From: Paramacrobiotus richtersi
Taxonomy: Eukaryota > Tardigrada > Eutardigrada > Parachela > Macrobiotidae
Assembly: GCA_034698045.1 (NCBI GenBank)
Contig: JAQGAU010000419.1
Span: 1 to 28,418, forward strand
Reading direction: 5' to 3'
DNA: 28,418 nt
Made by a program: the position numbers and the translations under genes
Notes under the pieces: generated by a model
Told to the model about the DNA's origin: nothing
The model's database searches: none
What the model saw: only the letters and a program-made list of their open reading frames with translations
Part shown: in pieces, positions 11,201 to 20,384 of the stretch
How positions within the stretch are numbered: the stretch's first letter is position 1
Layout: the number at the start of each line of letters is the position of its first letter

Positions 11201-13750
11201 CTGAGCGGTATAGCCACGGCAACGTTCAACACGGCGGACGTCGCCAAATTATTCGAGGAAGCGGTTGCGAATTCCGATCTAAAGCACGTTTTCTTCACTA
11301 CCGATTTCGGTGATTGCAGCGACAAACCAGGTACACGTCATATTAGTGAAAACTGTCTGAAAGATAATTACGTCGCTTGTTTCGTGGTTTCAGCTCCTGA
11401 TACCAGTAGTTTCAAGGTCACCGTTTCGGTCGTCATCACCTACAAGACGAAGACGGAACTAGATAACATTCTTCAGCGCGTTCTAAGATTGTGGATTCAG
11501 AAATATGGTAATAAACTTTTTCCGTTTCATGGTCAATACCCGCAGTAGTTTGCTAAAATGATGGACCCACGATATAACGTTTTTTTTGTTGCTAAATTTG
11601 GTTTCTATTACAAGGCTCATTATACGGCGCGACCCGCGTGACTATCAAAGTAACATCAACGAAACCCAATCCAAAGGGTGGACACTTCATAACGTTCGAA
11701 GTCTCTGGATTCAGCAAGGTCAAGATTGATGTCACCAAAATCACCCAGGAGTTCATCACCCTACTGTCCTCATCGAAGATCGCCGGTGTGCAGGTTCCGG
11801 ACAACACTATAGGTAACAACAGGAATGCGTCCCTGTCTAATGATATCAACGCTGTTACCTTTATTACAGAAACCCCATTCAGCTTTGATTTCACGGTAAT
11901 CGCCACGTACGTCAATGAAGTCCAGTTCGGTACCATTCTTTCCCGGGTTATGGGTCTCTGGATCAAGACCTTTGGTAAGTGCTATCGAAACCTGATTTCT
12001 GTTTTATTCTATTAACCTGTTGCAAATGTAGGCAACACATACGGAGTGGATGGGGAGAAGACCATTATCAGTGGTACACCAGAGGAAACCGATGTCAAGA
12101 ACACATATAGACTGCACTACCAAATGAACGGAGTGACCACCAAGGGCACCTTCGATGTCGACACAGTTACCAAGAAGTTCAAGACGGTCCTCACCGAAAA
12201 TCCCATTCCTGGCGTTACAGTGCCGGATGACAATGTACCGGCAACAACAACTGGTAGGTTGGACTCCTTCCTAAAGAAATTCGGCAATTAACTGACGGAA
12301 ACTGTTGCATTTTAAGTGGCCCCAGCTACCGAAGCACCAGAACCAGACGTGACAACCGGTACTGTTAAATAGTCAGCCATACTCGGAATTTGGAAACCTT
12401 GGCATATGTATTCGTAATATCGTTTACATTTCAGTTAGTGTTGAAAGTGGAACCAATAACGACATGGAAGAGCATTTCGGTATGTAGGTGCCATGAGGAT
12501 AAGAATCGTGTATCTTTGTTATTCGAAAAAACGAACCAATCCCACGTCCCGTTACAACTGTAGAGTTCAAAAAACCGAGGGAAAAATGACTTTTAAAATA
12601 ACTGAAAACCGCGAAGATAGTGCGATGGTTCACCTTATTCCATCAACTATACATAGCAGCTGTGATTCATTGACGCTTTCCAGGTCGCATTTTTGACTTC
12701 AAACTGACCGTCTACATCACAACCAACAAGGATGTCAAGGCTTCGACAACGTTAATCAGGAACTCTTTCTTGAGTCAGATCATGACCGTTTGGGAAATGA
12801 ATTTCGGTTAGCAGCAGCGGTTTCACAGAACATGCAGGCCCCTGACAATTCTTATTGTAGTTTCAAACTATGACGTCACTGAGCGTGAGATTCATCTGGT
12901 GGGTGAGCCAGAAGCAACCACCGTCGATGGAGTGTTCAAAGTGACCTTCAGCATTAACGGTCGTGCAAGGCAGCAGTTCACTGTGGATGAAATGATTACC
13001 AAGTTTAAAGCGGTTCTGGCTGGCGGTGACCGCAGTGGCGTTGAAAATGTCTCAATTGAATTACCCAGCAAACCCGTGGATAGTGGGAACGAGACTGGCG
13101 AAGACGAAGATAGTGACAACGGTAATACTTTTTTCTTACGCCAGTGATAAATTACATGTTTGTAATACATAATGACCCTTGATCAGGTGGCAAATTTGAG
13201 GTCAGCGAAAACCAGCAACACGGCAAGACTGTCGGTGCGTACTTGTTCAACCTTTAGCAGTTATACATATATTTTAATAAATTATATATTAAAGGTCCCG
13301 GAGCTTTTGATGTAACATTGACTGTCTTCCTGGCATACGACACTCCGGCTGTTCGAGACAATTTCCTGCAGCGCCTGCTTGTCATCTGGACACAGAGCTT
13401 ACGTATGTCCATAACATACGTTTCATTATTGTTACGGCTTTATAACAATCCATCGTTACATATTACTCAGGTAAGTAATGGGCAAACACTGTGATGGGAT
13501 CCGTTTTGCAGATGATTATAATGTGAAGGACATGAAAGTCTCCTTCGTCAAAGAACAGCTCAATGTTGGGAAATTGTCGGCTAAGGCCGGTGGACTGACG
13601 GTCAACAAAGTCTGGTACCGGGTGACGGGCAGCGCCGCATTGGCCTTCGACACTGCCGCTGTTTCCAAAGTCTTCGAGCAAACTGTGGTTGATGCCCACT
13701 TGGGAGGCGTGACATTTGTTCTGGGAGGAAAATTTGGCACTCGAAACTGA
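8221..13750 (+). CDS. Gene A: secreted eight-domain repeat protein, family not recognised
   Basis: Twenty-two exons: 8221-8262, 8393-8429, 8613-8723, 8898-9110, 9568-9675, 9748-9957, 10228-10332, 10388-10663, 10721-10783, 10941-11048, 11106-11330, 11394-11507, 11615-11812, 11870-11974, 12032-12253, 12317-12358, 12435-12479, 12684-12806, 12861-13121, 13187-13234, 13295-13402, 13512-13750. They join to 1000 residues. Exons 1-2 encode a signal peptide (MSRFVLGCAVVAIL, then AVAGNVNA). Eight domains of about 105-130 residues follow, each from an exon pair. The first exon reads F-x-V-x-(10)-Y, then RD-x-LLQQIL-x-LW; the second reads I-T-V, F-x-I-S-G, ID-x-x-x-L, then K-I-x-G-V. This suggests a strand-helix-strand-strand-helix-strand (ferredoxin-like) fold, an inference. 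Exons 9, 16, 17 and 20 are linkers; exons 8 and 19 end in Asp/Glu/Gly-rich tails. There is no transmembrane segment, so the product is probably secreted. All introns except the first (phase 0) are phase 1. I recognise no catalytic motif or named family. Confidence 0.85.
8613..11330 (+). repeat. Gene A first four-domain block (D1-D4)
   Basis: The domains span D1 8613-9110, D2 9568-9957, D3 10228-10663 and D4 10941-11330, with linker exon 10721-10783 between D3 and D4. This order, including the linker, matches gene B exon for exon. D3 ends in an acidic tail (GEEGNSGDGSDGDEE) and the linker reads VSVNQVNGRTI. The copies are protein-level repeats; DNA identity is not obvious, so they are old. Confidence 0.8.
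11394..13750 (+). repeat. Gene A second four-domain block (D5-D8)
   Basis: The domains span D5 11394-11812, D6 11870-12253, D7 12684-13121 and D8 13295-13750. Two extra small linker exons (12317-12358 and 12435-12479) sit between D6 and D7. As in the first block, the third domain (D7) ends in an acidic tail (NETGEDEDSDN) and is followed by a small linker exon (13187-13234; FEVSENQQHGKTV), then a final domain with a shared NK-V-x-Y-x-x-(T/S)G core. The parallel order suggests duplication of a whole four-domain unit. Confidence 0.7.
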
Positions 13751-13764
13751 GGCAGTTGTTCAAT

Positions 13765-13770
13765 AATAAA
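13765..13770 (+). promoter_or_regulatory. Polyadenylation signal of gene A
   Basis: AATAAA 15 nt after the gene A stop codon, implying a very short 3' UTR of about 30-40 nt. It supports the position of the last exon. Confidence 0.7.
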
Positions 13771-14583
13771 CGCTTTTGCTCAACAAGCTCGTCTCTGTGG
13801 TAGAGAAAGTGCCTAATTATACTTGTTCTTTGTTTTAAAGAAAAAGGCGGTGTTTTGTGTAGAAGGCTGGCGCAGTTTTGTTGGTTCTTTGATAGTACTG
13901 TGGTGATGGTTATTTTGTAATAATGAAAAAAGCCGTTAATAACGAGAGTAAGTCAGTTCAGTCTAAATTAACCAATCGATCACTCGTATTTTACTGCGTG
14001 CACATACCAACGATAAGCATAAATACGAATACGGAGTATGTACCAGAAACACGAATACGTGCTGTACGAACCATTAACGAGTTTCTCTTACGAAATTATT
14101 TTCATCTTATTAAGATTACGACGTTGCATAACCGTGCACTAACACCGGTTATGCAGATCTGTTTGACAATTCATTCGGATGCAAATTTCATGGTGATGAT
14201 AACCAAAACCGGTAAAGTGTTTTCCCGGCAAGTTACCATCATTACAGAGTTAATTGCTGACTGTCAGTAAGACAAGAAAAATGGCGGGTTAAATTAAATA
14301 AATCCGCTCTTTGGCTTGTCAGCAAGTCTACGGAATTTATGAACGCAGTAAAACTGAGCTATCGGTGAAATTAACGTAGACTGCGAAGGGGTGCCCAATC
14401 ACAGGTCGCACGGACGTCTCGTACTGCCGAACAGCCATTTAATGAGATAATTAATTATATCGCTTTTGTCCGTTCGAGATCGAGAAATTTTGTATGTAAA
14501 GCGGCCTAATTAATGAGCTGCAGCACACAACGTTCCAGTACACTTGAAAACTTTTCATCACAGCATTCGCTGATTTGTAGACC
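13771..14583. other. Intergenic stretch between tandem paralogues
   Basis: This 0.8-kb stretch separates genes A and B and must hold the gene B promoter. A 115-codon open frame at 13923-14270 has no signal peptide, motif or similarity to either neighbour and is not called. AT-rich sequence at 14440-14510 lies 75-145 nt upstream of the gene B start; no clean TATA box is seen. Confidence 0.45.
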
Positions 14584-16936
14584 ATGCTTCTTGTGCTAGC
14601 AGGAATTCTAATCGTCCAGGTAATCCAGAATAAGAAGGAGAAGTACATTGCTGGAAGTGTCTGTCTTGTTTTCACAACTTTATCTGCTTTTCTTTGTTAT
14701 TTGTTTCTAGCTTCTGGCAACATGCAGCGATGCAGCCGTAGTGCGACAGTCTAGCGGTAAGTTAACTAGCTTTACAAAAAACGTTAATTTGTTTCGGTGA
14801 ATGATTTTTCCAATGATGTGTATGTCATCAGGAACACTTTCATGGCAAATCGAAGTGACCGCCTTCTTCTCCTACAAATCAACGGCCGACCGGGAAAGCA
14901 TGCTGTCGCAAATCCTGGACTTGTGGAAGTCATCTTTCGATGGTGAGCCTTCGCGTTTAATTAATAACTGTTTTACGGGTTTAAAAACAACAATATTTCG
15001 AAAATGTGCGAATTTGAATGACTATAAAGCGGAGTATACAGAGATGAACAATGCTTGTCTGGTCTTGTAGACACGCATAATTTATACGACGAAAAGATCG
15101 CCGTTGTCAAAGAAGCGTCGGCTCCCTCCGGTTTCGAGGAGTACAAGCAGCTGACCTTTAAAATTAGCGGCAAAGGACCGGGCGGGACTAGTATCCAGTC
15201 ACTCATCTCCAGGTTTTCGACCATTCTCAGCTCGGCTAATATCCCAGGCGTTGTGACGTCATTGTCGCGCCAGTCACAAAGTACGTGAAAAGGCGTGGTC
15301 AAAGCAAGCAAAAACTACTGAATTGTCCTTGGTAGTACAAGTTATGTTTTTACTTTCAAGCCGTTTACACTATCCACGTGGAAGTTCAAGCCAATTTCGT
15401 CTATACGTCCAGCTTCGAACGGGACCGGCTTTTACAGCAGATTCTTGACGTGTTCCGAACGAAATTTGGTAAGTTTTTACATTTTTCTCCGTAGAGCTAA
15501 ATGTGACTCACGGAGCAATGTTTTTGAAGCCCGATATTCCTTCACGAACTTGAAGATCAAAGTGCTATCGGAACAGCCGTCTGCTGCTCCCGGCGTGCAC
15601 TTGTTAACGTTCCAAATCAGCGGCCAAACGACCACGGCCATCGACATGAACGATCTCAGCGCGCAGTTAACCTTGGCCATTCAAACGTCCCATATTAGCG
15701 GTGTCACCATACCCGGGTCATCTGGTACAGCGAACTAATTACTCTTAATTAGAAACGGATTAATGAATGCAGATTAGATGCACTGACCTTCAGTTAATGA
15801 ACCATAAAACTAAAGCACGCGTTTAAGATGGATAATTAATTATGCATCGTACGTAACATTTGACTTACAGCCAAATCAGTACTGAAACGAGCGCATAATA
15901 TGTGTCTCTTTTTCCAGGATCGTTCACCTTCGAAAGCACCATTACGTTAGGACCGTTCATTACAGTCGTCGAACGAAACAGAATCCTGCAGCAAATCCTT
16001 ACTTTATGGATCCAAACATTCGGTAATATCACCTTCATTTCTATATGTACTGTTCGCTAATTAGATTTTGGGAATAGGATCGAAGTATGGCATCCGCAAT
16101 CCGCAGATCACAGTCGTCTCCGTCACTACCTCATCGAATGGATCATATATTATCAAGTATAAAATCACCGGTACCAGTGTGACACCGATCGATATCGACC
16201 AGATCACAATCACCTGGAGAACGATCCTTATTAACGCTAAAATCACTGGGGTTATTATAATTGAAGGCGATGGTAATGAGGTCATCCACGGTGGAAGTAT
16301 GTTGAACGTTGCGAAGCCTAGGGTCTTTCCTTCTTTGTAAGGATTTGTGTACTGTTTTAATACTGGTTCTTCGTCAGGTAACGGCACCAGCAGTGGAGGA
16401 TGCACAGCGATCAGCATTAATCAAATCAACGGGAAAATAATCCGTGAGTACATCCGTCTGCACACATATTCGTACAGACAGTTCAGTCGGCATTAAAGTG
16501 CGCGCATTTGAGACCATTTCTCCGCGGCTACATCTTCTCTTTCTTTGCAGGCCAGGGCACATTCACGGCCACTTTCACCGTGTATCTTTCCTACACGACA
16601 TCCTCCATCCGGGACATTCTCTTGCAGAAGCTTTTGTACGTTTGGGGCCAAGTTTTGGGTAAGTACAAAAGATCCAGTTTACGTTAAACCGACAGCGACT
16701 GATCGCGTTGTGGGTTTTCAGATTCCCAAACGGATAACCTGAAGATGTGCTTCCAAAGTGAGGAGCTGAACGTGGACAAGCTGATCAGCGGGCTGAATAT
16801 GCATAAGGTGATCTACACCATCACTGGCACAGCCACAGCCACTTTCAACACGGCAGTTGTGGCCAAGGCCTTTGAACTCTTGCTGACGGGCACTACCGAT
16901 ATCTTCTTCACCACCGATCTGGACCAGTGCCAATAG
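14584..16936 (+). CDS. Gene B: secreted four-domain paralogue of gene A
   Basis: Eleven exons: 14584-14619, 14711-14756, 14832-14942, 15071-15280, 15361-15468, 15530-15724, 15918-16022, 16078-16272, 16378-16443, 16551-16658, 16722-16936. They give 464 residues. Exons 1-2 encode the signal peptide (MLLVLAGILIVQ, then LLATCSDA). Exons 3-8 make domains D1-D3, exon 9 is a linker (CTAISINQINGKII) and exons 10-11 make D4, ending TTDLDQCQ. Exons 3, 5, 7 and 10 are 111, 108, 105 and 108 nt, the same as in gene A. Residues are closely conserved: GTLSWQIEVTAFFSYKST in both D1 domains, LTF-x-ISG in D2, and KVIY-x-x-(T/S)G with ATFNTA in D4. Exon 8 has a second in-phase donor at 16297 that would add eight codons. 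The exon 6 acceptor (AAG before 15530) has a weak pyrimidine tract and was chosen by frame and paralogue alignment. Function is unknown; it probably shares a location or partner with gene A. Confidence 0.87.
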
Positions 16937-18547
16937 ATCGCCGAGCATGTGATAACAGCTTTTTTTAATTGTGTCATGAAATGCTTCACAAAGTTTCTAG
17001 TCTTGATATGTCTCGCTGATAACATGTTAGCATGCACTCTGGGTTGTCCTCGGTTTCTCCTTTGTGGTCCATTTTTACTACCATAAGTGCTTATTGCAGC
17101 CGTTATGTGCTGCTGTAATCGATTTAGAAGTTATGTTATACTGGCAGTGATTAAAAACAGCAAAGTATGATTGCACTGGCTGACATTCAACACTGAACTT
17201 AGAACGATGTTCTGGAAAACTGGCTAGTGCTGAAGTGTTCGAATACTCTTATTCAACGCTATTTTCTGGATCCTTTTCTCTGAGGTTTCTTCAAATTACT
17301 TTCCGGCCTCTTACCTGCATACGTAACATACTGAATTTGCTTTCAGTTCATTACTTGTAAAATTCACCTCAAGGTTATGACGTAGAGCGAACAATGTTTT
17401 CATGATACCTGGGATCATTGACATTCTCCAGTGTTTCCGCTTCCTGTGAGTGACAGTTTTTTTCGAAACCTTTGTTATTACTGTCGCCGTCATAAAGTGT
17501 ACCAGCAGAATCTGAAATGTAATAATAGGCGAGTTTAGAAGCACGAGGGGAACTTGATAAGCCTTTGTAACGGAGATATCTACAAACGCTCTAGTTTAAC
17601 GGGCGGACTGTGAAACGAACACCTAGAGGTAGGTAGGCCCTAGAAGTGCGTATGTTTATAACAGCGATGAAATTCCTGCGCTATGGACACCGGTAGTAGC
17701 TTCTTTTAATTCATACGAGACGATGATGTCCTCGTACCCAGTGCTTATTTAAACGCCATCCAAACAAACTCACACCCAATCAAAACTAGAACGACTAGGC
17801 TGTTCCACCAGACAGTAGGGTCTATGAATGTCATAGTTCTATGTCGGGACAAAATTTGACATACTTCAGTTCTAGTAAACGGACAGCCGCTTCAAGCAGA
17901 CTACGAATTGCCCGCTCGCTTATCTACTGCGGAGGCGGAACTAGCCTCTGTTGGCCCTGACCTTGTACTGGTTGATCAAAGATTAACCTAGTAAACTATG
18001 AACTGCTCGAACGTTGGCTGAGCCGTCCTTTCACTTCACTCCTTTGGACATGGTTTTGGTTGCATAGGCGCTTGTTGTTGCCCTCCTTGTTGTCCTCGTG
18101 GTTCTTCTTGCTGGCCCTGCGGATTAGCGTGCATTACGGTTACAAGCCTTACGCCCTAGGGACAGAGGAAGTTTTCAGTGTTCTATCGTCATTGCAGTGT
18201 GTTATCTTGGTAGCTTGCCGGCAACGCAAACGAAGATGCGCGTGGCTTTCATTATAGGCAGATTTTGGTTACTACAGTCCATAGACGTACTTGACGTTTT
18301 TTTGAAAAAAGACGAAGACCAAGAGAACTCGAGGTGGAAATAAATAAAAATGTGCAGGTCTAGCCGGGTAATTATGGACCGGGACGCTTTTGCACGTTCT
18401 AGCCCCGATTTCAAGCACCCACTTCCAAAGAAACGTTGATCACTGCATTCCCCAAGTGTTCTGAACTTCAACAGTCAGCAGGAATTTCTGAGCACGTGCA
18501 CTGTCAGAATTATGCGTACCTGGACATCCAGTGTACTCAATGTCGCA
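16937..18547. other. Intergenic stretch, possible gene remnant near 18050
   Basis: This 1.6-kb stretch lies between genes B and C. Small open frames at 17311-17544 (-), 18060-18257 (+) and 18202-18471 (-) lack support. A TATTTAAA element near 17745 followed by a C/A-rich leader could be an old promoter. At 18050-18127 an ATG frame encodes a strongly hydrophobic, signal-peptide-like run interrupted by one TAG; see findings. Confidence 0.4.
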
Positions 18548-18555
18548 TATATAAA
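18548..18555 (+). promoter_or_regulatory. TATA box of gene C
   Basis: TATATAAA lies 90 nt upstream of the ATG at 18646, similar to the spacing in the CBM14 gene. A start near 18580 would give a 5' UTR of about 65 nt. Confidence 0.6.
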
Positions 18556-18645
18556 CAACACGATTTGTTGAACACGAACGTTACCGCCAGTCCAATTCGT
18601 TGTTATTTGCTTGTGTTGGTCGTATTAAACGCTCACGCTACTACC

Positions 18646-19968
18646 ATGCAGTTGACCGTGTTTGCCCTGTTGTTGGTCCTGGTGCCGGCCGCCTGTAAGT
18701 ACTGCATTACGTGGCATATATTGCCAAATGAAAGGGAACTATAAGCAGTAGGTTGGGTTGTTAGAAATCATAGACTGTTGATTTTGCTAATAATCTACAA
18801 TTACTAGTACTGCTGGGAAAATAATTTGCAGAATATTCAGTAATTCTGAGCTGAGCCAGCCGTAAATCAATGTTTTGTATTTGCAGACTGCGTTACGACT
18901 GCCAACGTCTGCCGTATTGCCGGTAGGTTGAGCGTAGTATATTTATGGTTTTCCTATATGTTTGCGGGGAATAACGTGCTCACATGGGTAGGAACGGTGG
19001 TGGGCGCCGTGCTGGGCAGCATCAACGGAGGAACACTGGAGAAGGGCTGTTCTGACACGTCCAACGCATGCAGAGACAACCAGAGCAAAATCCCCGGCAT
19101 CAGCATCGCCACCGGCATCCTGGGCGGTCTGGGCGGTCTCTTCGGCCAGGCACCGGGCGCCGGACAGGTTGCGCAGGGGGCACTGAATCTGGCCTGCAGC
19201 CAGGTAGCCACCGGTGGTAAGATCGCCGAGGCGGCCAAGAGTAAGGATCCCAAAGAGGTCTCCGTGCAGATCAGTAAGGTGGTCTGCACGCCCATCAACT
19301 ATGCCGGTAAGTTACTGCACCGTCCACTCACACTGGAGAAAAGTGTCTCACGAACAGTTGAACAATGTAATGGACTGAATAATTCGATCTCTGATCTCCG
19401 CATGTGGACCATAAAAAGTTAGGAATTTTCCAATTTGTTTTCGAGGTTTACGGATTTTGTTCAAAGAATCCTTATTTTTTATCTCTTGTAACCATTTCGG
19501 GACACATGGTTGTTTATTTCAGCAATCAGCACATTAGACGCAGTCGAGTATGCATTTTGGTTTAGTTAGGTCGATAGTTGTTCAACTATTACAGTCGACA
19601 ATGTACAGTAGTCCGTAACGCTGCAATACGACAATTTTTACGTTTTTCTTTTTCATTTTGCTCTCGAATTTTGACCATTACTGGCTCTGGTTAATTTCCA
19701 GGAACAGTTTTCTTCCTTCTGCACTTGCAGGTTCTGTTTTATCTGTACGATACACATAAATAAAAATTTTTTATTCATTTATTTTTGTTTTATTTATTTT
19801 TTATTTATTTTTATTTTCTGGCCACTTTTAGCAATGGTCACATCCTGCAACGAAGCCGTGAAAGCCGCCAAAGTGGCCAAGGGCTCGGATTTGTCCAAGG
19901 TCAAAGGATGTGAAAAGATCCAGTTCATCGATAACCTCGGCAAAGCCTGCATTCCCCAAGCCGCTTAA
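18646..19968 (+). CDS. Gene C: small secreted cysteine-containing protein, family not recognised
   Basis: Four exons, 18646-18694, 18887-18922, 18992-19306 and 19832-19968, give 178 residues; all introns are phase 1. The signal peptide is MQLTVFALLLVLVPAA, split by intron 1. The mature protein has nine cysteines in the contexts YC, VC, GC, NAC, LAC, VC, SC, GC and AC-IP. A glycine-rich hydrophobic centre (GILGGLGGLFG, about residues 72-82) is followed by helical Lys/Ala-rich segments (KIAEAAKSKDPKEV; EAVKAAKVAKGSDLSKVK). The odd cysteine count would allow one free or intermolecular thiol. Intron 2 (69 nt) contains no stop and is a multiple of three, so its retention would add 23 in-frame residues; I removed it because it has a good donor and AT-rich content. 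Donors GTAAGT at introns 1 and 3 are strong. No known family is recognised. A secreted structural or binding role is inferred only. Confidence 0.82.
19767..19818 (+). repeat. TTTAT-type low-complexity tract in gene C intron 3
   Basis: A run made almost wholly of T with regular single A residues (TTTATTTATTTTTTATTTATT-like units) lies directly upstream of the exon 4 acceptor. It probably also serves as the polypyrimidine tract of that 525-nt intron. Confidence 0.8.
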
Positions 19969-20061
19969 ATTAGACGTAGACTGTTTTTTACTTGTATGCC
20001 CGTTAATTGAATCAATGGTCTGCTTTGTTGATGACAAAACTGCACACACGAAAAAGTCCAC

Positions 20062-20067
20062 ATTAAA
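20062..20067 (+). promoter_or_regulatory. Likely polyadenylation signal of gene C (ATTAAA)
   Basis: The common variant ATTAAA lies 94 nt after the stop codon and is followed within 30 nt by a GT-rich stretch. Canonical AATAAA copies at 20239 and 20258 are alternatives and would overlap the opposing gene's 3' UTR. Confidence 0.4.
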
Positions 20068-20131
20068 ACAGCAGGTCGCCTGCGATCGGTGTTGATATGC
20101 ACAGCTGCCACTGGTCTTCACTGCTGCAAGT

Positions 20132-20137
20132 TTTATT
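20132..20137 (-). promoter_or_regulatory. Candidate polyadenylation signal of the mucin-like gene
   Basis: AATAAA on the minus strand about 250 nt beyond the stop codon at 20385. It is the only clear canonical signal on that strand before gene C's coding sequence. Confidence 0.4.
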
Positions 20138-20384
20138 GGTTTGACTGCATTCAAAATTAAATCAATCAAAATTAACTAGTCTCTCAATCAGATTTCTCAT
20201 TGAGATTAAAGAATAACTGACAGCCGCACAGGCGGTTCAATAAATGAAGCTGACAAAAATAAATAAGCCCTGAAACCATTGATGTACACACATACAACTC
20301 TTTACAAATCATCTGGGTCATACATACAAAAAATCATTTGAGCAAAAACATCACGATGCATCATTTGTGCCAAAAATAACCGTA

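Larger units (their letters stand above)
19969..20384. other. Convergent 3' region of gene C and the mucin-like gene
   Basis: The two genes end head-on here. Candidate signals are ATTAAA at 20062-20067 on plus (94 nt after the gene C stop) and AATAAA on minus, seen as TTTATT at 20132-20137 (about 250 nt after the mucin-like gene's stop). Further AATAAA copies on plus occur at 20239 and 20258. A small perfect hairpin (GCAGG-TCG-CCTGC) sits at 20071-20083. No gene is present. Confidence 0.45.

Noticed and set aside
10856-11548. 230-codon continuous open frame in gene A
   Set aside because: It reads through the introns at 11049-11105 and 11331-11393, which by chance have no stop in frame. Comparison with gene B shows clear exon ends at 11048 and 11330.
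13923-14270. 115-codon open frame between genes A and B
   Set aside because: No signal peptide, domain or splice support, and no similarity to its neighbours; it is consistent with chance in AT-rich intergenic DNA.
8613-16936. Assigning the gene A/B domains to the SEA family
   Set aside because: The predicted secondary-structure order is compatible, but the conserved residues differ and no G-S-(V/I)-V-V cleavage motif is present. Shared topology alone is not enough.
18923-18991. Treating the 69-nt segment in gene C as coding
   Set aside because: It is open in frame, but it begins with a fair donor (GTAGGT), is AT-rich and adds aromatic residues unlike the flanking protein. Removal is preferred, with retention left as a possible isoform.
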